Shown: positions 15,286-24,480 of the stretch, in pieces
How the letters are laid out: each line of letters begins with the position of its first letter
Position numbering within the stretch: the stretch's first letter is position 1
NCBI GenBank assembly: GCA_963759175.1
Contig: CAVWXP010000010.1
Span: 1-64,000, forward strand
Source of the DNA: SZUA-442 sp963759175
GTDB taxonomy: Bacteria > Actinomycetota > Acidimicrobiia > Spongiisociales > UBA5794
Direction of reading: 5' to 3'
Length of the DNA: 64,000 bases
Translations under genes and position numbers: made by a program
Notes under the pieces: generated by a model
Databases searched by the model: none
Told to the model about the DNA's origin: nothing
What the model saw: only the letters and a program-made list of their open reading frames with translations

Positions 15286-16209
15286 GTGCCCGTCATCGTT
15301 GTCGACGAGCTGACCAAGACATACGACAGCAGAGCTGTCGTCGATGGCGTCTCCTTCGACGTCGAGGAAGGCGAGATCTTCGCGATCCTGGGACCCAATG
15401 GTGCTGGGAAGACGACAACCGTCGAATCGATCGCCGGCCTGCGAACCCCCGATTCGGGCCACATCGAGGTGCTCGGCTTCGATCCCCTCGAGGACAGGTC
15501 CGAGGTGCGGGCCCGGCTGGGCGTTCAGCTCCAGGAGAGCAGGTTCCACGACCGCGTGAAAGTGCGAGAGATCGTTGAGACCTTCGCCTCCTTCTATCCG
15601 GAGCCACTGGATGTCGCAACGCTGCTCGAGCGACTCGGCATCACCGACAAGGCCGACACGCTCTACTCGCGACTCTCCGGGGGCCAGCAACAGCGCGTAT
15701 CGATCGCCGTTGCCCTCGTGGGCCGACCCGAGGTGGTGATCCTCGACGAGTTGACCACCGGCCTCGACCCGCAGGCCCGACGCGAGACCTGGGGGCTCGT
15801 CGAGGATCTCCGCGACAGCGGTGTCACCATCGTCCTGGTCACCCATTTCATGGAGGAAGCAGAGCGACTCGCGGACCGAATCGCCCTCATCGACGAAGGA
15901 CGACTGGCAGCCCTGAACACGCCTCGAGGCCTGATCGACAGCGTCGGACTCGAGCAACGGCTCCGATTCACCACCGCCGAGACCGTCGAGGACGCCTGGC
16001 TCACGGCGCTTTCGGACGTGACCGGGGTCACACGCTCGGAGGACGAGATCCTCGTCACGGGCAACGAGCGGATGCTCTTCGCCGTCGTCTCGCTCCTGGC
16101 CAACCACGAGATCGTCCCAGACCGACTACGGGTCGACCAGACCACCCTCGACGACGCCTTCGTCGCCATCACCGGGCGACGCCTCGATACCGTCGAGGAG
16201 GCATCTTGA
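15286..16209 (+). CDS. ABC-2 type exporter ATP-binding protein
   Basis: The 307-aa nucleotide-binding domain has Walker A GPNGAGKTTT (residues about 39-48), the signature LSGGQQQRVSIA near 133, and Walker B VVILDE followed by LTTGLD, with Leu where DEPT is usual. The switch His is in VTHFMEEAE. The C-terminal 70 residues are the accessory domain common in drug or polysaccharide exporters. The stop overlaps the permease start by four bases. The substrate is not predictable; drug or lipid efflux is typical for this two-gene layout. Confidence 0.88.
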   Translation: MPVIVVDELTKTYDSRAVVDGVSFDVEEGEIFAILGPNGAGKTTTVESIAGLRTPDSGHIEVLGFDPLEDRSEVRARLGVQLQESRFHDRVKVREIVETFASFYPEPLDVATLLERLGITDKADTLYSRLSGGQQQRVSIAVALVGRPEVVILDELTTGLDPQARRETWGLVEDLRDSGVTIVLVTHFMEEAERLADRIALIDEGRLAALNTPRGLIDSVGLEQRLRFTTAETVEDAWLTALSDVTGVTRSEDEILVTGNERMLFAVVSLLANHEIVPDRLRVDQTTLDDAFVAITGRRLDTVEEAS

Positions 16210-16949
16210 GCGCTCTCGGCTCACTCACCAGGACCCAGGCCAAGGCCTTCGCGCGTGAGCCGCTGTCCGCGTTCTTCGGGCTGGTGTTCCCTGCCCTGCT
16301 CCTCGTCGTGATCGGCATCGTCTATCCCGGTGCCACCGAGCCGAACGCCGACCTCGGGGGAAAGAGCCTCGTCGAGATCTACGCGCCGGTCAGCATCGCT
16401 CTCGGACTCGCCACGGTCGCCCTGACGATCCTGCCGGCAACGCTCGGTGGCGATCGCGAGAAGGGCATCCTGCGCAGGCTCTCCACCACGCCTGCCCACC
16501 CGGGGACCCTGGTGGGCGCGCACCTCCTGGTGCAGATGGCGGTCGTGACCATCGCCACCATCGCAGCGGTCCTCATCGGGATCCTTGCTTTCGGTATCCC
16601 CTTCCCCGAGAACCCGGGATGGTTCTTCGTCTCATTCGCCCTGGGGGCGGTCTCCCTCCTCAGCGTGGGATTGCTCATCGGAGCCGTGGTGCCAACCGCC
16701 AACTCCGGCCAGGCACTCGGGATGCTCCTGTATTTTCCGTTGCTGTTCTTCGCCGGCGTCTACATCCCCCTCGAGGTGATGCCCGACGGTGTCCGCACCG
16801 TCAGCGGCTACACGCCGAGTGGGGCGACCGTGCAGGCGCTGTCGGCGGCCTGGGCGGGCGAGGTGCCAGCGACCTCGAACCTGCTCGTGATGGCCGCCTA
16901 CGCACTCGTGCTCGGATCTCTGGCGATCTGGTTCTTCCGCTGGGACTGA
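16206..16949 (+). CDS. ABC-2 type exporter permease
   Basis: The 247-aa integral membrane protein has six hydrophobic segments and the ABC-2 family sequence REKGILRRLSTTP in its cytoplasmic loop, near residue 80. It starts at TTG 16206, overlapping the ATPase stop, which implies coupled translation. It forms the transmembrane half of the exporter encoded with the upstream gene, presumably as a homodimer. Confidence 0.85.
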   Translation: MSALGSLTRTQAKAFAREPLSAFFGLVFPALLLVVIGIVYPGATEPNADLGGKSLVEIYAPVSIALGLATVALTILPATLGGDREKGILRRLSTTPAHPGTLVGAHLLVQMAVVTIATIAAVLIGILAFGIPFPENPGWFFVSFALGAVSLLSVGLLIGAVVPTANSGQALGMLLYFPLLFFAGVYIPLEVMPDGVRTVSGYTPSGATVQALSAAWAGEVPATSNLLVMAAYALVLGSLAIWFFRWD

Positions 16950-17045
16950 CGCAGGCAGCGCAGACGTCGCCCCGCCCCGTCCTGGGTGCGTCGCAGTGGG
17001 CACGGAGCTCACCGGTACCACGGCCACGACTGCGATAATGCCCCG

Positions 17046-18665
17046 ATGGAGGTCCCGCTGCTGCTCGTCGCCCTAGCCCTGGGCTTCGTGGCGAGGGCAG
17101 TGAAGCTACCTCCGCTGGTCGGGTTCCTGATCGCCGGATTCGTCCTGCACGCCTTCGGCATGGAATCGTCCGAGGCCATCGACTGGATCGCCGACATCGG
17201 GGTCCTCCTCTTGCTCTTCGGCGTCGGTCTGAAGCTCCAGATCGCGACGCTGGCGAAACCAGCGGTGTGGGCGACCACCTCAGCGTTCAGCGTGGGCGCC
17301 ACGGTCATCTACGGTTCGGTGCTCTTCGGAGCCGGTGCCCTCGGCCTTCCCCTCGCCTCGGATCTCGATCTGCGGTCCGCAGCCGTGGTGGGCTTCGCCC
17401 TGTCGTTCGCATCGACCGTCTTCGCCGTCCAGACGCTCGAACGAGCCGGTGAGACGCGATCCCTGTCCGGTCGCCTGTCCATCGGCGTCCTCGTGCTCCA
17501 GGACCTCTTCGCGGTCGCGTTCCTCGTCGCGACCGGGGACGGCTGGCCGTCGCCGTGGGCCCTCCTGCTCATCCCGGGTTTCATCATCTTCAGGCCCGTT
17601 GCGTGGTGGATGCTCGATCGAGCCGGCCACGGCGAGATACTGGTCCTGCTCGGCATCACGATGGCGGTGGCGCTGGGTGCCGGCGTGTTCGAGTCCGTCG
17701 GACTCAAACCGGACCTCGGTGCGCTCGTCGCGGGTCTGATGCTGTCGGGACATCCACGCGCGAGCGAGATGTCGGCCACCCTCCTCGGATTCAAGGATCT
17801 CTTCCTCGTGGGGTTCTTCCTGTCGATCGGTCTCGCGGGAACCCCACCCCTCGAGGCGTGGATCATCGGTGTGGCACTGCTCGTGGCGGCACCACTGCGC
17901 ACCGGTGCATTCCTGTGGCTGTTCACCCGATTCCGGCTCCGGTCGCGCACGAGCCTCCACTCGGCCCTCACCCTCTCGACGTACTCGGAGTTCGGCCTCA
18001 TCGTCGGTGCGGCCGCGGTGTCTGCCGGGTACATCACGCAGGACTGGGTCTCGACGGTCGCCGTTGCGGTTGCCGGATCCTTCATCGGCGCGTCGTGGGC
18101 AGACGGGAACCGGTATCGCCTCTACGAGCGATGGTCCGCTCCCCTGGCGAAGCTCGAGCGACGACCGATCCAGATCGACGACGCCGTGGTCGATTGCGGC
18201 TGGGCCCGTGTCCTCATCTTCGGCATGGGACGCATCGGCGAAGGGGCGTACGACGAGCTCGTCTCCGTGAGGGGAGGGAGCGTCGTCGGGGTGGACCGGA
18301 GTCGCGAGGTCGTGGATGCCCAGTTGCGTGCCGGCCGATCGGTGGTGCGTGGCGATGCTCTCGACTTGGATTTCTGGGAACGGTTCAGGTTCCATCCGGA
18401 GGTCGAACTGGTCTTTGCGGCGATGAACAGCCAGGAGGCGAACCTCGAGTGCATCCGACGGGTCCAAACGTTCCTCCCCCATGCCCGCATCGCTGCGATC
18501 GCCCGCTACCGCGATCAGGTGGCCGAGTTGAGGGATGCAGGCGTCGACGTCGCCCGCAACCTGTACGAGGAGGCCGGTCAAGCTCTCGCAGCCGACGCCG
18601 TGGCGGAGGTGTGGGCATCACCCGATGACGACGGGACACCCGGGAGTGGACCGCTACGACGATGA
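17046..18665 (+). CDS. Kef-type (CPA2) cation/proton antiporter with TrkA-N domain
   Basis: The 539-aa protein has about 11-12 membrane segments with KLPPLVGFLIAGF early and SFASTVFAVQTLE near residue 120. A C-terminal Rossmann TrkA-N domain (VLIFGMGRIGEGAYDEL, near 390) binds nucleotide and gates transport. It likely exchanges K+ or Na+ for protons. ATG 17046 was chosen because the upstream extension is non-hydrophobic. Its last 12 bases overlap the convergent PlsY-like gene. Confidence 0.85.
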   Translation: MEVPLLLVALALGFVARAVKLPPLVGFLIAGFVLHAFGMESSEAIDWIADIGVLLLLFGVGLKLQIATLAKPAVWATTSAFSVGATVIYGSVLFGAGALGLPLASDLDLRSAAVVGFALSFASTVFAVQTLERAGETRSLSGRLSIGVLVLQDLFAVAFLVATGDGWPSPWALLLIPGFIIFRPVAWWMLDRAGHGEILVLLGITMAVALGAGVFESVGLKPDLGALVAGLMLSGHPRASEMSATLLGFKDLFLVGFFLSIGLAGTPPLEAWIIGVALLVAAPLRTGAFLWLFTRFRLRSRTSLHSALTLSTYSEFGLIVGAAAVSAGYITQDWVSTVAVAVAGSFIGASWADGNRYRLYERWSAPLAKLERRPIQIDDAVVDCGWARVLIFGMGRIGEGAYDELVSVRGGSVVGVDRSREVVDAQLRAGRSVVRGDALDLDFWERFRFHPEVELVFAAMNSQEANLECIRRVQTFLPHARIAAIARYRDQVAELRDAGVDVARNLYEEAGQALAADAVAEVWASPDDDGTPGSGPLRR

Positions 18666-19379
18666 AGCCTGATCGGACGCCGTCGCCTCACCGCCGGCCC
18701 CACGACCCGTCATGGTGCCGTAGGACCCCAGGAAGTCGCGAACGGACGGCATCGCTGCGAGCTCACCGCTCTTCCGCTTCTCGCGGTACGCCCCGAGCTC
18801 TCCACGGGATGCCAAGTTGAACAGCACGTTGGCCGCAAGGGCATAGGCAGCCTCGGCCGGTCGCCTCCTCCAGACGAACCAGGGAATGGTCAGCCACATG
18901 CCAGCGGTGTATGCCACGACCATGTCCTGGAACCCCCCGACGCCGATCGCGATGCCTGCGAGGTTGGTGATCGGCACGGCCTTGGGATCGATCGCCAGCA
19001 TCCCTCCGAAGAACGGGGCCATGCCCCGACCCCCGTTGAATCCGTGGTATATCGGGTAGTTGTGGCCGGCAATGGCAGCGGTGGCGACGATGGCAGCATA
19101 CGGCTCTTCCGGCCACCGCTGTTTGGCGTACCACGTGGGAGCGAACGCCTTCGCCATGTCGAGCCCTCCGGTGAGCATGCCCCAACCCGGCCCGGAGCGT
19201 GCGGCGATCGAGGTCGCACTCACCCCTTCGTACTCGAGCGTCGATCCCCCCGGCAGTTCGAGGGTGGTGTGGGTCACGTCCTCGTCGGGAGCGGCGACGC
19301 GCCCGACGATCCGGCCGAACGACACCGACCCGGCGAGATAGCCGACAACTGCGGCGCCAAGCGCGATACGCAGCTTCAT
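18654..19379 (-). CDS. PlsY-like glycerol-3-phosphate acyltransferase family protein
   Basis: The 241-aa membrane protein carries YLAGSVSFGRIVGR at its N-terminus and GHNYPIYHGFNGGRGMAPF near residue 110. The latter corresponds to the PlsY motif GHxFPxFxxFxGGKG. PlsY transfers acyl from acyl-phosphate to glycerol-3-phosphate at the membrane. Divergence (Arg for Lys in GGRG, a long insert after the first helix, a Gly-rich tail) makes a variant substrate possible. The start ATG overlaps the stop of the upstream PEP-utilising enzyme by four bases, so the two are coupled. Confidence 0.7.
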   Translation of the reverse strand: MKLRIALGAAVVGYLAGSVSFGRIVGRVAAPDEDVTHTTLELPGGSTLEYEGVSATSIAARSGPGWGMLTGGLDMAKAFAPTWYAKQRWPEEPYAAIVATAAIAGHNYPIYHGFNGGRGMAPFFGGMLAIDPKAVPITNLAGIAIGVGGFQDMVVAYTAGMWLTIPWFVWRRRPAEAAYALAANVLFNLASRGELGAYREKRKSGELAAMPSVRDFLGSYGTMTGRGAGGEATASDQASSS

Positions 19380-21682
19380 GTCCGGTCCTCGAGGGCGACG
19401 AGGCCGCGGTACCCGTCCACGACCGCTGGCACGCCATCCGGGATCCCCATGGCGCCGGCCACCGAGACCACACACGGAATGCCGTACTCGCGTGCCACGA
19501 TCGAGCTGTGGGACAACATGCCCCCGGACTCCGCCACGACGGCACCCGCCCTGCCGAACAATGGCGTCCACCCGACGTCGGAGAACGGGATGACGAGGAT
19601 GTCGCCGTCCTCGACCCGATCGAAGTCGGCGATGCCCCGAACGACCCTCGTGGTGCCTCGGTGCGTGCCGCGCGATGTCGGCGTCCCCTTCCACGTCGTC
19701 GCGTCCCCGACGTCACCGACCCCCGGCACGAAGTCGTCCCCGAAGATGATGTCCGGCATCACCAGATCCGCGACCTCATCGATCTCCTGCCGACGCACGG
19801 CGACGAGGTCCGTAGCCGTTCCATCATCGCCGTCGAGGAATGCCGACCGGAGCTCGTCGATCGTGAGGTACATGACGTCATCGGGGCTGGTGAGCACGCC
19901 GCGTTCGGTCAGGCGCCTGCCCACCTCGAGGAAGTACCGCCGGAACTGCCCATAGCCGTAGGTGTACAGCGAGGACACTTCGTCCCGGTATCGCATGAAG
20001 GTCGTGGCCCTCGCGTGGATCATCCTGGTGAGCGGACGCCGCCACACGGGCATCACCATCTCGGCGGTCCGCCAATGGACCCGGTCCGTCGCTCGCATGG
20101 CTGCACTCCGCGAAGCGATCATCCTGACCACCGTGTCCGGCATCTCACGCCACGGAGCCACCGAGAAGTCGTTGCCCGAATCGCTGAAGTGGCCGAATCG
20201 GTCGAGGAAGCCATCGATCTCGACGCGCAGGTCATCCGGCACGGCCTCGTAACCATCGCGGCCGATGGCTTCTCGTTCGGACTCGTCGAGGGCTGCTACC
20301 CGCTCCGCGAGGCGATCGAGATGGGGATTGGGATCGAGGTTGTGGTCGTCGTCCATGCCCTCCGTGAGGAGATCGACATCGGCAAGGGTCAATCCGTAGG
20401 GACGCAGTTGTGCCCTCATGAGCGCCCCGTACGCGTTTGCGAGCAGCGGCGTCACGACGTTGATCCCCGCCGACCGGACACCGATGCGACGAAGGTCGTC
20501 GATGTCTGCCATCAATCCAGCATCGGAGATGGTGGCAAGGTCGGCTTCGCCGTACCTCGCGTACTCGCTCTCGAGCTCTGGGAGCTCGCGACGGATCTCA
20601 CCCCCGTAGCGTGCCTTGCGGAGGGCCATCGCGAGCATCCGCGGGAGCTTGCGCATCGTGGCGGCCGATGGCGCGAAGGTCGGCTGCTCGGATCCCGCCG
20701 GTAGCCCGAGCAGGAGTTCGAGCGACTCGCGGGGCATGCCGAGGACCTCGAAGATCTCCCCGATGGCCGTCATGTTGAAGTACGAGCGGTAGGCGAAGGA
20801 TCGGGCCAGGTCGTCGGGCTCCAACTCCACCTCGCCGAGCGCTTCCCGAAAGAGCTCGATCCACGCTTCGTTGACCATGGGCACGTTGACCGACCAGACG
20901 AGCGGCTTGATGAGCCCCGGCATGACCTCCTTCGCGATACGCCGCGAGTAGATCGTCACATCCTCGAGACCCGTGATCGGCCTGATCTGCACCCACCACA
21001 ATCGGGCACCGTCGTATACCCATTCGAGGTCGACCGGATCGCCGAACTGATCGGCGATCTCGGTCACGGCAGCGATGATCGAGCGAACGGTGGCCGACTC
21101 GAGCGCGCCGTGGGATGGTTGCTCGATGAAATCTCCCCACCGATGCAACCAGCGATCGGGCGTCGCCCCATCGGCCACGAGAAGTTCGCCGCTCCCCTCG
21201 ACGGCCTCCACCACGGTTTCGGTCAGACCCGTCGTCGGATTCTTCGAGAAGGCGACACCGGACACCGACGGCTGCACCATGTCCTGGATGATGACGGTCA
21301 TCTCGATCGGGCGCTCATCGCCCTGATGCGCCCGGTACGCGGCGATCCCCGCGTCATCGGCAGATGCGACGACGGCCGCCACAGCATCGGCGACTTCCTC
21401 GACGCCGCGAACGTCGAGGAACGAGGCGAACTGGCCTGCATACGACGTGTTGCCGCCATCCTCGACATTGGCTGAAGATCGTACGGCGTAGGCGCGTTGG
21501 CCATCGAGCCTTGGCGCGAGCGCCGTGAGGTTGGCCCTGCGATGGCGACTGGGGTTCACCAGTACACGAGTGGGAGGGATCGGGTAGCCGTGTGCAGCGA
21601 GCCACCTGAGGCCTTCCACCTTGCCGCCGAGACCGGATGGCAGGTCGGTGTCGCGGAGTTCGAGGAGCTTTGGGCTCGGCAT
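19376..21682 (-). CDS. PEP-utilising / pyruvate phosphate dikinase-like enzyme
   Basis: The 768-aa protein has an N-terminal ATP-grasp nucleotide-binding domain of the PPDK/PEP synthase type (GGKVEGLRWL, AVRSSANVEDG, GVAFSKNPTTG, DLEWVYDG). A central helical region follows. The C-terminal swivelling phosphohistidine domain has GGMLSHSSIVAREYGIPCV near residue 720. The C-terminal PEP/pyruvate barrel is absent, so it resembles short phosphotransferases such as the rifampicin phosphotransferase group, but its acceptor is unknown. ATG 21682 fits the homologous N-terminus; the frame continues upstream to 21787. Confidence 0.75.
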   Translation of the reverse strand: MPSPKLLELRDTDLPSGLGGKVEGLRWLAAHGYPIPPTRVLVNPSRHRRANLTALAPRLDGQRAYAVRSSANVEDGGNTSYAGQFASFLDVRGVEEVADAVAAVVASADDAGIAAYRAHQGDERPIEMTVIIQDMVQPSVSGVAFSKNPTTGLTETVVEAVEGSGELLVADGATPDRWLHRWGDFIEQPSHGALESATVRSIIAAVTEIADQFGDPVDLEWVYDGARLWWVQIRPITGLEDVTIYSRRIAKEVMPGLIKPLVWSVNVPMVNEAWIELFREALGEVELEPDDLARSFAYRSYFNMTAIGEIFEVLGMPRESLELLLGLPAGSEQPTFAPSAATMRKLPRMLAMALRKARYGGEIRRELPELESEYARYGEADLATISDAGLMADIDDLRRIGVRSAGINVVTPLLANAYGALMRAQLRPYGLTLADVDLLTEGMDDDHNLDPNPHLDRLAERVAALDESEREAIGRDGYEAVPDDLRVEIDGFLDRFGHFSDSGNDFSVAPWREMPDTVVRMIASRSAAMRATDRVHWRTAEMVMPVWRRPLTRMIHARATTFMRYRDEVSSLYTYGYGQFRRYFLEVGRRLTERGVLTSPDDVMYLTIDELRSAFLDGDDGTATDLVAVRRQEIDEVADLVMPDIIFGDDFVPGVGDVGDATTWKGTPTSRGTHRGTTRVVRGIADFDRVEDGDILVIPFSDVGWTPLFGRAGAVVAESGGMLSHSSIVAREYGIPCVVSVAGAMGIPDGVPAVVDGYRGLVALEDRT

Positions 21683-21803
21683 GGCGGAACGGTACCGCAT
21701 CCCGAGGACACCACCGTCGGGGAAGGCCCCCGAGTGCGCCATACTCCTGACACGACGTGATGGGCACATCACGGAGATGGATGTCAAACCCTGGAGGAAC
21801 GGA

Positions 21804-22796
21804 ATGGGCGAACGAGTTGCCGTGCTGTTGACCGGATACGGCGAGATCGAGCACTACGACGAGTTCGCCGAATACAACGAACGGTCCTTCCGGTTGCTGG
21901 TGTCGAAATCGATCAAGTTCCCCGACTTCGCCATCCCCTATCTCTCGCGTCGCCTCGAACGTCAGCAACGCAAGGAGTGGCACGCCGCGAATCACTACCA
22001 CTCGCCGCACAACGACATCTTCGAACGCCAACGCGCGGGCATCGAGTCCAACCTCAAGGCCCGGTACGGGGATGCCATCGCCGTCTACAAGACGTTCAAC
22101 TTCGTCGAGCCTTTCCTACCGGACGAGGTGCTCGCCCAGATCGAAGCGGACGGTTTCGACAAGGTGGTCGTCTACCCCTGGCTGGTCGTCGATTCCGTGT
22201 ACACGAGCGGTCTCGTACTCGAGCAGATCAACAAAGCTCTCTCGGCGAACGGAAAATGGGTCAGGGACATGCGATACCTCCCATCGTTCTGGGAGCGTGC
22301 GGAGTTCCAACAGCGCATGGCCGACCAGATCGTCGACGGCATCACCCCGCTCCTCGATCAATACGCGCCGATCCAGATCGGTGTCGCCCTGTGCCTCCAC
22401 GGTTGCCCGCTCGAGTCCAAGGGCCAGGAGACAGGGGTCCGCGAGAGCACGGCGCTGTACTACGCCATGCAGGAGCGCCTCATCGAGCGGTTCCCACTCA
22501 TGACCCCTGCGTGGATGAATCATCCGGTTCCGGGCAAGTGGACCACGCCCGACGTCGACCAGGCAGCCAAGAACCTCATCACGCTCGGAGCCCGAGCGAT
22601 CGTGTTCGCGCCCATCGGATTCGTGACCGAGAACCACGAGACACAGCTCGACATCGGGTACACGATCGACAAGGTCAAGGATCAGGTGGAGTGCCTCCAC
22701 CTTCCCGTGCTCAACGACGATCCCGAGCTGCTACGGATGGGTGCCGAGTGGATCAGCCCCCTCATCGACGATCTCGGTGGTGTTCCGGTCGCCTGA
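21804..22796 (+). CDS. Divergent ferrochelatase-family protein
   Basis: The 330-aa protein shows chelatase features: VVVYPWLVVDSVYTSG in the middle, a candidate catalytic His in ALCLHGCPLESKG (near 200), and APIGFVTENHETQLDI (near 275), equivalent to PIGFVSDHxE of ferrochelatases. The N-terminal GGP motif is replaced by TGYGEIEHYDEF, and there is an extra segment with HAANHYHSPHND. It probably inserts iron into a porphyrin (heme synthesis), but altered specificity is possible. ATG 21804 has a strong Shine-Dalgarno GGAGG six bases upstream. It is divergent from the PEP-utilising gene. Confidence 0.65.
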   Translation: MGERVAVLLTGYGEIEHYDEFAEYNERSFRLLVSKSIKFPDFAIPYLSRRLERQQRKEWHAANHYHSPHNDIFERQRAGIESNLKARYGDAIAVYKTFNFVEPFLPDEVLAQIEADGFDKVVVYPWLVVDSVYTSGLVLEQINKALSANGKWVRDMRYLPSFWERAEFQQRMADQIVDGITPLLDQYAPIQIGVALCLHGCPLESKGQETGVRESTALYYAMQERLIERFPLMTPAWMNHPVPGKWTTPDVDQAAKNLITLGARAIVFAPIGFVTENHETQLDIGYTIDKVKDQVECLHLPVLNDDPELLRMGAEWISPLIDDLGGVPVA

Positions 22797-22832
22797 ACCC
22801 AACACGGTGCCTGACCGCTGGGAAGGCCGAGG

Positions 22833-23096
22833 TCAGAGGTTCCCGTCGTGACCGTACTTCCGAGCGATCTCCTCAGGTGACTCGTTGACCTCGTACTGGC
22901 TCTGCTGGAGCCGACTGCTGGGACGGGATACGAGATAGACGACCGACATGATGATCGGGATGATCAGGATGCCGAACGTCCACCCGATCTTGGCGACCAC
23001 CGTGTAGGGGCCGCGCCACAGGTCGATGAGGGCCCACACGCCGAGGATCAGAGCAATGACTCCCGAGATCGCGAGGACGAGGTTCGTGATGTCCAT
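22833..23096 (-). CDS. PLDc_N-type small membrane protein
   Basis: The 87-aa protein has two membrane helices (LVLAISGVIALILGVWALIDLW and the segment around IGWTFGILIIPIIMSVVYLV). The Trp/Asp and Trp-Ile spacing is typical of phospholipase-D N-terminal (PLDc_N) proteins, followed by a charged tail. A Shine-Dalgarno GGAGAG precedes ATG 23096. Function is unknown; these are small inner-membrane proteins in many actinobacteria. It lies between ferrochelatase and paaK. Confidence 0.7.
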   Translation of the reverse strand: MDITNLVLAISGVIALILGVWALIDLWRGPYTVVAKIGWTFGILIIPIIMSVVYLVSRPSSRLQQSQYEVNESPEEIARKYGHDGNL

Positions 23097-23157
23097 GGGG
23101 TCTCTCCGTTCCGGGGTCCATGTGTCACGACCACGGTAATCGAACCATCGGCGTGGT

Positions 23158-24480
23158 TCACGCTCGAGCCAGCGGATCGACCTCGGATGTCTGCTCGAAA
23201 ACGCGACGGGCCTTGCCGAGCTCGGCCCTCGGGATGCTCCCCGGCCGCCCGACTTCGACGGTGATGCGCAGACGGACCGTCTCGGCGAGTCGCCGTTGGA
23301 GGCGGTCCGCGATCGACGACGCATGCTCGAAATGTGCCTGCTCTGCGACCTCGACCCTGGCGACGACCTCGGGCAGGGGACCTCGCCGATCGATGATGAT
23401 GGCGTAGTTCGATCCCAGATCGGGATCGTCCATCAGCACGGCCTCGATCGTCCTCGGGTACACGTTGATGCCACGAATGATCAACATGTCGTCCGCACGA
23501 CCCTCGAGCCTGCCGATCCGCCGACTCGTCCGCCCGCACGGGCACGGCCCCGGAAGGAACCGCGTGATGTCCCTCGTGCGGTACCGGATGACGGGCTGGG
23601 CCTCCTTCGTCAACGTCGTGATGACCAGTTCGCCTGCCTCCCCGTCGGCGACAGGTTCGCCGGTGACCACGTCGACGACCTCGGGATAGAAGTGATCCTC
23701 GAAGATGTGCATGCCACCCTTGTTCTCCCGGCACTCAGCCGCCACGCCCGGACCGATGACCTCCGACAGTCCATAGATGTCGCACGCCGAATAGCCGCCA
23801 CCCCACGCCTCCTCGACCTTCGTTCGCAGTTCCTCGGACCACGCCTCTGCCCCGTGGATGCCCCACCGCAGACCGATGGCGTCCTTGACCCCGAGCTCGG
23901 TGGCTCGCTCGGCGAGGAGCAGTGCGAACGACGGGGTCGATGCGAGCCCCGTAGCTCCGGCGTCGGCCAGCAATTGGACCTGGAAGCCGGGGTTTCCCCC
24001 TGACGCCGGCACGGCAACGGCGCCGAGCTCTTCGACGCCGTAGTGCAGGCCGAGACCGCCGGTGAACAGGCCGTACCCGTAGGCGACATGGACGATGTCG
24101 CCGGGTCCGCCGCCTGCAGCCGACAGCGATCGGGCGTTCACCTGTGCGAACACCCCTACGTCGTTGGCGCTGTAGGCGACGATCGTCGGCTTCCCCGACG
24201 TCCCGGATGATGCGTGGATCCGCACGACCCTGTCCATCGGGATCGCCACCATCCCGTACGGGAACGCATCGCGGAACTCCTGCTTGTGGGTGAACGGCAG
24301 GGCCGGCAGGTCCTCGAGGGATTCGACCGAACCGATCCCCTCGAGCTTGCGATGCCAGTACGGGGCCTCCGAGGACCGCAGCCGCGCAACGAGATCTCGG
24401 AGCCTTTCCGTTTGGAGAGCGCGTAGGGCCTCGGGATCGAGTAGTTCGATGTCAGGGCGATACATCACACTGGCCGTCAC
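23158..24480 (-). CDS. paaK: Phenylacetate-CoA ligase family enzyme
   Basis: The 440-aa AMP-forming ligase has ASSGTSGKPTIVAYS near residue 90 (P-loop), DIYGLSEVIGPG near 240, VIRYRTRDI near 300, and GRADDMLIIRGINVYP near 330, all typical of PaaK. It activates phenylacetate or a related aryl acid with ATP and CoA. Its start overlaps the stop of the adenine deaminase gene by four bases. A PaaI-like thioesterase lies far away at 58685. No paaABCDE oxygenase genes are in the window, so the true substrate is uncertain. Confidence 0.85.
   Translation of the reverse strand: MTASVMYRPDIELLDPEALRALQTERLRDLVARLRSSEAPYWHRKLEGIGSVESLEDLPALPFTHKQEFRDAFPYGMVAIPMDRVVRIHASSGTSGKPTIVAYSANDVGVFAQVNARSLSAAGGGPGDIVHVAYGYGLFTGGLGLHYGVEELGAVAVPASGGNPGFQVQLLADAGATGLASTPSFALLLAERATELGVKDAIGLRWGIHGAEAWSEELRTKVEEAWGGGYSACDIYGLSEVIGPGVAAECRENKGGMHIFEDHFYPEVVDVVTGEPVADGEAGELVITTLTKEAQPVIRYRTRDITRFLPGPCPCGRTSRRIGRLEGRADDMLIIRGINVYPRTIEAVLMDDPDLGSNYAIIIDRRGPLPEVVARVEVAEQAHFEHASSIADRLQRRLAETVRLRITVEVGRPGSIPRAELGKARRVFEQTSEVDPLARA

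Noticed and set aside
17280..18581. A 433-aa frame antisense to the Kef-type antiporter
   Set aside because: Composition is charged and repetitive, typical of the complement of a GC-rich membrane gene, with no family motif. The sense gene is clear.
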